From: Tigriopus japonicus
Lineage: Eukaryota > Arthropoda > Copepoda > Harpacticoida > Harpacticidae
Assembly: GCA_010645155.1 (NCBI GenBank)
Contig: CM021318.1
Location: 10,715,331-10,779,330 of the forward strand
DNA: 64,000 nucleotides
Direction of reading: 5' to 3'
The translations under genes and the position numbers were made by a program. Shown in pieces: positions 13,181-22,335 of the stretch. Within the stretch, counting starts at the first letter, position 1. Each line of letters begins with the position of its first letter. Under the pieces are notes generated by a model, which made no database searches, was not told the DNA's origin, and saw nothing but the letters and a program-made list of their open reading frames with translations.

Positions 13181-15559
13181 CTGAATATCACGTAAAAAGC
13201 TTAGCATGACTTTGCTTTTTAAAATACAATGAATAAGTTCCTACGTTTCCTACTCAATGTCTTTGAGTATGTTTTGGATTGGTGCATGTTTGATTTATTC
13301 CTTTTCTTTTTAAACAAACTCATCTTAGTCTGGATTCAGACCATTTTCGTTCTTTAAAATATTAACTTTGTGTTGATACACAATAGTTTTCAAAATGATT
13401 TTTGATTGAGATGTCAATGGTAGAAGCTTATTGATTGATCCTGGTAGCGCACTAGATCCTGCATTTAAAATAGCTACAAAACAGTGCCGAATTGAGTTGA
13501 TAAATTTGTATCTGAATTTCTTCAAGTCTTGTAATCAAACCTACATATTCCTTCTCTATATTGAATATTCTTCTCATGAGCTGAAAACATGTATACTTTC
13601 ATCTAGAGCGTTTCATCCAGAGATTATAAAAAAATTAACCCTTGCTACTTTACCCAACTTCAAACATTGAAATCCCACGCTATTTTTTTTTATTCAAGAC
13701 CTACCAAACTGATAATGACACTGAGGAATATCGTTACCTATGAATGTCGGCTTTCGTTTCAATTTAAATGGACAAGGCTGAACTCCGGGGACTCGTGTTT
13801 GAATATTGGCCACGTTTTGACTACTCTACCGAGCCAGAAGGAGAGACTTTACCCTTTACTACAACATGACGAGAACAGGGCGTTGTTAAGTTAAGTGTTT
13901 TTTAAGCATAAATTAGTGTAGTCTAGGTATGTTACGAAAGAGTAGTTTAGAATGTGCTATCGTTTTCTCTTAACACCAAACTTTCCTACCCTTCATTATT
14001 CACTCGATCTTTGTTCATCAAACACTTTTGAGTCACTCCCCTGCCTCCTCGCAAAAGGTCCAGTCAGAATTTTATGGCCATTTCATCCCCGCCAAAAGAA
14101 GGATGTGGGGCTAGAAAAAAAGAAAACGCGTTTAAACCCAGCTCTGGCATTCAAGTTGGAAGTCATATCTGCAGTGCTATTCCTATCTTCTTAGTTTTAT
14201 TGATAAAATTGTCAGATAAAGTATGAATGGTACGTGCCCAGGCGTGAAAAAAGAACGCCCCCTAAAAAAGAAGGCCGACACTGCAGACGGAAGCAAGTGA
14301 GCACCAACGGGTTTTGAAAATGAAGGGTCCGAACCCCCCCTGAAGTTGATCACACCACCCTAAAGGCTCACCAAGTGATTAGGGATTTCCCGAATCCTCA
14401 TCAAATTGGATCCTTGTCTTAATCGTTGTCCACAACAGGATTTCCGAGATCCCTAACTTTTTTACATCGAGGATCGTTTCTCAGCGGCGTCTTTAGGGAT
14501 ACAAAACTTCACCTCCAATTTTAGGATCAACTCCCGGGACACAATGCCCCCATGGGTCATTCAAACCAGCACGCATTCCATTGTAGTACTGAGCTGTATT
14601 GCCTTGTACAATAGTTCTGTATTGGACAGAAGGGTGTATGTGTGTGTGTGTCGCATGGCTGGAAAGGGAACCACGAGGCATCCGAGCGCGACCGAAAAAG
14701 GCTCGATGGGTGTCGAGATGAAATCCATTAACCTCTCTTCTCTAGTTCCTTCCCCCATTCTTACGGCGGACAAATCGAATCCCGTTCCCCCAATTGGGAA
14801 AAGAAATTTTGTTTGCTTGGTCAATTTGTTTTCATAACTCGATCAAGGCACCTCGTGAGCGGCCTTATGTATTATCTTGGGCTTTCAAAGGGCCATATCG
14901 TTGGTTAGGGGACAATAAGATCGGGTAATTCTGCCAATTAGACTGTTTGTAAATGACCAGTCTTTCTAATTGTTAGATGCACACACTGGTTGGGAAGGAA
15001 TACCATTTAAATGAAAATTGAGCATTGGTGTTATAGGCATTATGGCGAGACGAAATAATGTCCTATGTTTCATAACATTGGTGACGGACTTTTCCTTCTT
15101 CCTTTCTTTGTACAGACCAAGGTGGTTGTTCGCTTCACAGTACTCAAGACTGTCTTCAGATGAGTTGGCAATTGTCAAGGGACCCTGGACCAATTTTGTG
15201 GGTCGGGTCTCATCCTACTCGATCTAAGAGATGCTTCACGTTCCTGGCTACCTTGTTCTAAAACCCTTATATACAAAAGGTCTGGGTTTAGGGACAGCAA
15301 ACCACAGTTTGACCACTTTTTGTGCTTTTGAGGCGTCCCAAGATTTCAAATCTCGTTCAGAAGTCGTCATACCAATATTGGAACTTCGAATTTCTTTTCC
15401 TTTTTTAAGTTAGAAATTACAGCCATTAAATTTCTTGTTACGAAAAAAATGTCCCATTTGAACCAATTTTACAAGATGCTTGAAAGGTCTGAAGCTTAAG
15501 GTCCATATTGATACGACCATCTCTGAAAAGGAAGGTGAGCGAGAGGGGAAGGAAGAGGC

Positions 15560-15619
15560 TTTATTTTGCCTCTAGTTAGCCGTCCACACCAGAGCTATGA
15601 CAGATTTCTTTACTATAAG
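15560..15619 (+). repeat. 60-bp perfect direct repeat, copy 1
   Basis: Identical over 60 bp to 16493-16552, in the same orientation and 933 bp away. The two copies flank the putative DIP1 signal-peptide exon. No tRNA-like head, poly-A tail or open frame explains it. Confidence 0.9.
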
Positions 15620-16166
15620 GACAAGAAATCCCAAAAATCTCGATTGTTTCCACACTCCTCGTGTCTTCTTCTCTGCACAAACTGTTTTCCACGCAGGAAA
15701 TCTCCCTTCGTCAATTGGCTCGATGCGCATGCGCAAGGCAATCTTCCACTACAATCCACAGATGTACGTGGTCTTACTAGATAGCGCGAGATTAAATAGC
15801 CATTATGGAATTTATTAGTGTTTGAACCAAGAGGTAACATCACTGAAGGACCCCTTTGATAAGGCATCTTTGGATAGGTTGGAGTTGTAGAAAATGTTTG
15901 GGTGTACGCCAGTTCTCTAATCTTCCACGATGATCTGTGGAGATGATCAAACTTGAGAAGCGGCTTTTGGCGGGAAAAAGGCGCTTGGAACTTGGATGCT
16001 TGAGGAGGAGGAACGAAGACTCGGGATGAAGGGGGATCCTCGGGAACAATAGTGGACTATGACGACGTCTTTGAGAAGGCATATCCGTGTCCTCTGTCCC
16101 ACTTTAGATCTCGTGAAAAAATTAGTCGATCCTCGTAGTGGATGGGACATAGAACAATTTGCTACC

Positions 16167-16221
16167 ATGAAGCCTTTCCTGATCCTTTTCGTTCTCCTCA
16201 CCATTGTGCATGCCAAAACAG
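16167..16221 (+). CDS. Signal-peptide exon, probably exon 1 of DIP gene 1
   Basis: ATG at 16167-16169 in a good start context (ACC before ATG) opens 18 codons, MKPFLILFVLLTIVHAKT, a classic secretory signal peptide. The exon ends in phase 1 at a strong donor, G|GTAAGG. The first Ig exon of DIP gene 1 at 30119 needs an incoming phase-1 junction, and no other candidate lies nearer. DIP gene 2 has the same arrangement (signal exon ending G|GTAAGG, phase 1). The frame stays open upstream to an ATG at 16059, which would bury the hydrophobic stretch inside the protein, so I prefer 16167. The link across 13.9 kb is inference; the exon itself is well supported. Confidence 0.6.
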
Positions 16222-16492
16222 GTAAGGGTCCTTTTAAGCTACCATTCCTTTATCTCCAATTCTCTTAGCTAGCTCCTTTAAGTGCACAAGAACAAAACTG
16301 TTCAGTTTATTGATTCAAGAACAAAGTTTGTTGAATGTTTGGAAAACGGTTCATGAATTATGAATAAAATGCTAGCACATTGGATAAAATATCATTTACC
16401 TTAAAGATGCATCGACTTCCAATACGAAAGCACTTTTTGTATCCATATTGTTTCAGATTTACTTTTATACCCTTAAGAAGGGGAAACCTGCA

Positions 16493-16552
16493 TTTATTTT
16501 GCCTCTAGTTAGCCGTCCACACCAGAGCTATGACAGATTTCTTTACTATAAG
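16493..16552 (+). repeat. 60-bp perfect direct repeat, copy 2
   Basis: Second copy of the sequence at 15560-15619. Its right end is followed by a small slippage-type duplication of TACTATAAG. Confidence 0.9.
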
Positions 16553-16767
16553 TACTATAAGTACTATACCATAGTCATTTAATATTCATTGACATCAACA
16601 CCGCAATTTCCGACACAAACTTTCAACCACAAATAACCAATTATCCATTCTGTCATAAAAGAATGCCACCTGATCCATCAAGAAAAATGTGTTTAAAACT
16701 AAACCACTTCTTGCTCTCATATTCACGAAATACAGAAAACCTTGGCTTAAAATGATGCCAGTAATAT

Positions 16768-16818
16768 AATATTAATAAATAATAATAATACAGTAAATAA
16801 TAATACAGTAATAAATTT
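16768..16818. repeat. AT-rich simple repeat
   Basis: AATAAT triplet runs and two copies of AATAATAATACAGTAA. Low-complexity DNA with no visible function. Confidence 0.7.
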
Positions 16819-16835
16819 GGAGCTTAGGATACACA

Positions 16836-17089
16836 AGAAGCACTGAATTTCTGGAGTGAGAGGCCTACGATAAGAATGATGAAATCCAGTAGGGTTAATT
16901 CAATTACTTTCTTCTACAAAAGAAACCTTGCTTGTATTGAGTAGACGACACATTTCAATTTTCAGGTCAATCAAATGCTGGAGTGAAAAGTTATGCCTTC
17001 TCAAACTTATGTCCTGGAGAGAGCATAGAATGAATGCGTTTACCCTTTTGTGGTAAAACAATTACCAGAAAGGGCTAGTTCATTCATGC
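16836..17089 (+). repeat. ~255-bp dispersed repeat with terminal hairpin, copy A
   Basis: A diverged direct copy of 17964-18220. Shared blocks include TCAATTACTT and CCTTGCTTGTAT. At the right end is an imperfect hairpin whose arms read GAATGAATG and the complementary TTCATTC. It lies just downstream of the DEG/ENaC stop codon. Confidence 0.7.
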
Positions 17090-17310
17090 TCGGTAGGATT
17101 TGCATTGAACTTTGAGAGAACTTTTGACTCCGACGTTCAATTGAGCTGAAATTATAATACGTATATATAATAGTTAACATAGGCAAGGTCTCATTTGCAA
17201 AAGCACGTAATTGCGTTCCTAATGAAAATCATGATTCCTTTCGTTAGCCTCACAGTCCAAAGAAATTCAGTGGTTCTTGGGATACAGTATGCCCAAATAG
17301 TACAGATAAA

Positions 17311-19741
17311 TTAAGGCATTTTTGGTGTGTCGCGAGAAATAGGTGACACTGTAGAGGACTTGTCTTCATGATGTGCCAGAACTTTGACGGCTTTTCGAAC
17401 GTGTTTGAAACAACCCCAAAGAGACCAGCCTAAGAAGAGCCCCGCCAATCCTCCAAAGCCTGAAGCCAAGTCGTATAAGTTAAAAGCCAGTTGTTCGGTT
17501 AAATGAATCACTCGGTCACCCATGTTCAATTGAATGTGGATTGACGTATGACGTGGGTCATTTAAATCTTGGACCAATTTGGTCTTGAGGGCGATTCTTG
17601 TACTGAATTGGACTCTGTCGCAAGGAAGGAGGCAACCAGTTTCGTTTCGAATCGCTTCATACGTTTTCCTCATGAACGAATGGCTCAACCGGTTTACATA
17701 ATGAGTAACATTGGTACACGTGTTATTGAGGAGATCATCCCACTTACACATGGGATATTCTTTGTCTTTGTAATGAGCCAGACATTGAGATAAGGATCTT
17801 CCTCGGTCAGGCTGGCATTCGCGAATTCTCGTGACTTTCTGCAAAGTAAATTTCAAAATAAATTTTATTCATATCATTAAAGCAATGATGAATAGTTCGG
17901 GCATATTGTTTTGATGGAATAGTGGGCATCTCTGTTCAACTTGAACACTTTGCTTGCTTAAATAAGAAGCATTGAACTTCTTGGCGTGGGAGGTTAGGAG
18001 TGAGAGTTGTGATTTCCAGTAGCATTAAATCAATTACTTCTTCCTGCAAATGAGACCTTGCTTGTATGGGGTGGACGATAAATGTCAAGTTTCATTGCAA
18101 TCGAATGTCGGAGCCAAAAATTGTGTTCTGTTAAAGCTTAGTGGAGGTTCTGAGACTGAGAATGAATGAATTAGCCCTGTTCTGGTGATTGTTTTGCCAC
18201 ACAGGGGCAAGTTCATTCATAACATCATGCTTCATTCAGTACATAAGTTTGGTATACTACATTTAAGCGGGCCCATTTGAAGAAGGTAGTGGTTCTAGTG
18301 TTCATCGAATGGTAGCCCGATTTTGGTCGTTTTTCCTCTGAATAATTGACGGAGAAACTAAAGCCACGTTTAATGGACTTATAAAGACGGTTTATGAACA
18401 GGATTGGTTTAATTCCGTCCCGTCGAAGAAAATCCCGTCTCTGGGATTCCGGGGAAAACGGGATTTTCAGGGATTAACGAGATTCGCGGGATCTTCGATT
18501 TTCATTGCAATATATGAAAATCGCAACTTTTATTTGTATTCTATTAGGCATAGTGATTGAAAACAGCTTTTATGGTGAAGTTCCAATGTCATTTTCAGAT
18601 ATTTATTTCATTATTGCCATCTTGAATTCTTGAAATCTTAATAAATTTAGAAAATCCCGTTTTTAGTCATAAAATCCCGTCCGGTTATCCTGTTAAAAAT
18701 ATTTTTTGCAAAATATAAAAAATGCCCTTTATCTCGTTCTTAGTCAGAAAATCCCGTCCCGGAATCCCGTTAATCCCGGGCTCCCAGGGACTGACCAACT
18801 TGGTCTATGAAGGGAAACCTGTCATTTGTGATGAATTTAGCAATGAGATATTTTTTTCAAGTTCGATGTTTAAAGGATGATTTGTCAGTAAATATGGGCA
18901 CGGAATGTCACGTCAAAATCAAAAATTTGTATTCCTAATTACAAGCTTTTGTACAAATAAGTGCTAAATAATGTCTGCACTTGGAGTAATTCTATACGCT
19001 CTACGAAACTTGCCTCAAATTGAAATACTATACACATGAATTTGATTAAATCTTTTTCCTCCCGACATCAGTATGAGCTTTCAAATGAAAACTTACTTTC
19101 ATTCTAAGTTGATAGTCTGTGGCTGTGCCCAAATCAATTGGAATTGAATCTGAACCCAGTTCTTCCATGGAAAATCCGAGTAAACCCAATTCTTGCTCTT
19201 CCAAAAATTGCATTGAAATAGTTTTTGCCGACAACGGTATTCGAGAAGAAGTGGTTCCCAGTCCTATTACTAAGATATCAAACTCCCCTTTCAAAAATGA
19301 GTCCTTGAACAATGATGAATGCAAATAGAAACATTGACCAACAAAGGCGAGATCCACAGGAAGATATTGCCAGTGTTGCAGAGACAACTGTTTATATTTG
19401 CCAGCAATGGTCATCAAACCCAAAGAATTGATGACATCCGTAACGTTAAGTAGATTATCATAAATTGCGGACAACCTTTCAAGATCACTATTGTTGTAAA
19501 ATGTTAAATCATGGATTTCCTTGGAGGTGAAATTAGATTTGAAGCCGGGATATTGACATAACAAAACGCTAGGCAGGTTTAGGGACGACGCTTGAATACG
19601 GGATTCCAAATACGTTGTCTCATTCTTCAAGTAATTGACAATGGGTCCCTGATAGGTTAGATATGAGAGAATCAGAACCAAGAACAAGTACAAGAAAGTA
19701 ATCAAGCTTTTGCCCACCGACACGTTTTGTCCCATCGTCAC
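17311..19741 (-). CDS. DEG/ENaC-family sodium channel subunit
   Basis: Two exons, 19741-19097 and 17838-17311, joined in phase 0 across a 1258-bp intron (donor AAA|GTAAGT, acceptor TTTGCAG|AAA), give a 390-residue protein. A first membrane segment lies at residues 11-29, followed by the family's post-TM1 LPSVLLC motif. The ectodomain is short with a cysteine-rich part (residues about 220-285), and the second membrane segment contains GLFLGWSLWG. That block corresponds to the conserved gating and selectivity region, where the usual GxS filter here reads GWS. Family members form trimeric, amiloride-type Na+ channels gated by acid, peptides or touch. The protein is shorter than the usual 500-650 residues, so ectodomain elements are reduced. 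The start is the first ATG (MTMGQNV). An additional 5' exon is possible but not required. Confidence 0.82.
17964..18220 (+). repeat. ~255-bp dispersed repeat with terminal hairpin, copy B
   Basis: Direct, diverged copy of 16836-17089, inside the DEG/ENaC intron. The right-end hairpin is stronger here: the arm ATGAATGAATTAGCCCTGT (18162-18180) pairs almost fully with 18201-18220. Both copies keep the stem despite divergence, which suggests a fold-back element. Confidence 0.75.
18410..18800. repeat. CCCGT-rich dispersed repeat, long copy
   Basis: Rich in AAAATCCCGTCC motifs. The sequence GGGATTAACGAGATTC near 18470 is nearly repeated in inverse orientation near 18755-18775, giving subterminal inverted repeats. 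The right boundary, GGGACTGACCAA, matches that of the shorter copy at 13040-13180. It lies in the DEG/ENaC intron and has no coding capacity. Confidence 0.55.
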
Positions 19742-21265
19742 TTTCAGATTGGGTGAAGTTCAAACGACCTTTTTCCGACAGATTGACGTAACTAAACTCT
19801 ACTCATTGAACACGCTTTATTACGTCAGGCCACTACGCAAACATCTCAAAAGCCAATCCAAATAGAAACCAAACTACACTTTTTAGTCCCTAATTGAGAC
19901 CAATTCATCGATTTTTCAGTTGTCTTTGGCGTTAACAGTATTGGGTTATTGCTGCACCCAAGACCCGCCTTCATCATCATGGCAATGAATGTTGTTTTGA
20001 AGGCGAAATATGTTTCACTGGAGCATTGCGACAAAGTCGGCTTAATTCATTATCTTCTACACTAAACATACTGAACAGTGGTAAAATAAAACTTATCATG
20101 CCAATGCAGAACAACAAAGGGTATGCTGATGAGGGGTTCGCTCACTTCTCTAAGCGAAAATGGGGACTCCCCTCCAACTTTAGACTGCATCAGATTTTGG
20201 AACCAACAATTTCTGTTAATGATTGCCTTGAAGGACGGGAAAGCAGAGGCTGGGAAAACATTCATTTTGGCCTGTCATATCCATATTTTGAGCAATTTGG
20301 ACATGGTAAACCAGGAAAAAATGATGATCAAAATTGAGGCTCATGATGTTCTGGATCCTTTGGGTCATTCAGTGAAATGGAACTTGTGTAACTACCACTT
20401 TCAACAACGTAAAATTTTTGCAAGTTACTTTGGTCGCATAATACGCATAATTTGCTAGTAGGACTGCATGAGATAGAAATACTAGAGGGCTGAATAATAT
20501 GCAAATGTAATGAAAGTCAAACCAGCCGAGTTTCATTTGGTCTTTAATGCTTTGCTCCTTTGGCATAATTGACAAATGAATTAGATATCCTCTGCTATTT
20601 TCCGTGGGTGGGGAAGTTTTACGTTTTCAATAGCCAAATTACGTCACCGACAAAGTGTGTAAGTTGATCAAACTTAGAAACAATGTGTAGCACACTACTC
20701 GTAGTAAAGTTTGAAACTATCTTTGCCAGTTCATCATGCAGTACACTCCATTTCAGTGGACCATGTTGAGTGACTGAAATGAAAGACAAAATCCCTTTGG
20801 TCGGAGCAAGTTCACTACAAAGTACTATGCTTCATGCAGTTCGTTGTCTCAACTTGAAAAAGAGGACTCTCACAACTGGTTTCTTTTCTTGTCTCTTGAC
20901 AAATTATGGGATGATTTGTAAAAGACTTGACATGACCAACTTGGGACAATGGGGTGGCCCATTTTAACCAACGAAACTATTTTTCTGATTTCACAATGCA
21001 CTTGTCCGTAACCTTGTCTTGGTTAAATCCGACTTGGTAAGAAATTATATTTGTTTCATGACACATTCTTTTCGACACTACCTTTGAACGTGGCACAGTT
21101 GTATATGGAGGATTTTTGCCGATAGTTTCGAAGTTCCATCTTGAAAGTGAACCAGATTTGTAAAACGAGGCGCTTGCTAGATGATGGCTAAGAGCGGCTC
21201 CATCGAGTAGATGGTTGGCTCCATTTCCTTCGTTCAAGGGTCTGAGCCGAGCAAACCAGCTTCAA
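19742..21265. other. Spacer between DEG/ENaC and tentative small gene
   Basis: I see no coding exon. The stretch should hold the 5' flank of the minus-strand DEG/ENaC gene. Short open frames (103-111 codons near 20026-20458) show no domain. Confidence 0.5.
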
Positions 21266-22280
21266 ATGATATCAATTTTATCTTGCGACAATTCTACCAT
21301 TGAAGAGCACACATACATTGTTCATACATATATAAATGCCTCGGGCTACGACGGACGAAACGACGAAGAGGATGTTTCCTTGTTGAATAGTAGAAGCCTA
21401 GAAGAACAGTAAGTGGCTCGTTCGTCCGTTCGTTCGTTAGTTAGTCAGTAAGTCGTCTCTCCTTCCTCACTTTTAACTAGAAATCCTTTGACATTCCAAG
21501 TCAGAGCCCAATGACAAGAAGTAAAGAACTTAAAAAAGGGGAGAGTAAATGAAAGAAAGAAAGACACAACGACTAAAAATTGCAAATTTGGGAGATCTTC
21601 GTTCATTTTCTTAGAATAACGAGTGGCTGATTTTTTCTAGCTGAAAGGCATTTGAACTCAAAGAATCGTCAGAGAAGTCAAAGAACCACATCCTTCGAGG
21701 CCAATTCTGCAACAAGTGGATCGTCCAAAGCGATTGGGCATCCATTAGATTACGATCGTTTCTTGGAAGAAGGTAAGGAGGAAATTGTTTCGCGCCAATC
21801 GTCTTGGTGTGAATAATGAGGTAATGCACGACCTCCATTTCTTGCACCTATTCAATACTCATATCAATCAAAGATACATCTTGGACTGTGTTGGATCCCT
21901 CTGTATGAAAGAAAGTGCTCCAATTGTTCCACCATTCAATCATCAATCTCAGGGCATTAAGAGTCTTTGTGTGGCATCTTCTTTCCTTGGGTTACAACTC
22001 TCGTTGGTTTTCGGGATTAGTGGACCAACTTCAGACCAACTACGTCATTTGGCTGAGAGTTGGCGGTCAAGGGATAGATGGCACGACCATTTCCTATTTC
22101 CTGAGGCGCCAAATCTCTCCTGATGTGACTAGAATGGCCAAGAAGGATTACAATTCGTTTAGTCCCAAGATTAGCACGATTGTCTTGAGTTTGTTAGAGA
22201 GCGAAGCAAAAGAGACCGTGGCGACAGAATCCCGTCAAACAATGCAATCTGCATTAACCAAAGCGAAAAAGACGAACTGA
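21266..22280 (+). CDS. Tentative three-exon gene of unknown function
   Basis: I do not recognise the product. Exon 3 (22021-22280) is the best part: an acceptor after a pyrimidine-rich tract (GGGATTAG|TG), then 86 codons including a TGA stop, starting VDQLQTNYVIWLRVGGQG and ending in a Lys-rich tail. Exon 2 (21648-21772, or from 21641) ends at GAAG|GTAAGG in phase 1 and joins exon 3 in frame. A possible first exon, 21266-21408, ends CA|GTAAGT in phase 2 and fits the 21648 acceptor. The assembled product is about 175 residues, hydrophilic and Ser/Arg-rich in the middle. The stop lies 55 bp from the PLC-delta stop on the other strand, so the two genes converge tail to tail. A TATATAAA at about 21328 could instead mean transcription starts inside exon 1. 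Confidence 0.35.
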
Positions 22281-22335
22281 TATCCTTTAAGAAGGAGCTA
22301 TTGAGCAATAATCAATATAATTCAAGGTCCAAGTG

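Larger units (their letters stand above)
11999..16166. other. Intergenic region upstream of the DIP1 signal exon
   Basis: No supported gene. It contains a perfect 13-bp-arm hairpin (12922-12950), a CCCGT-rich dispersed repeat (about 13040-13180) and the first copy of a 60-bp direct repeat (15560-15619). The 5' UTR and promoter of the exon at 16167 should lie at the right end, but I could not fix a TATA box or initiator. Confidence 0.5.
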
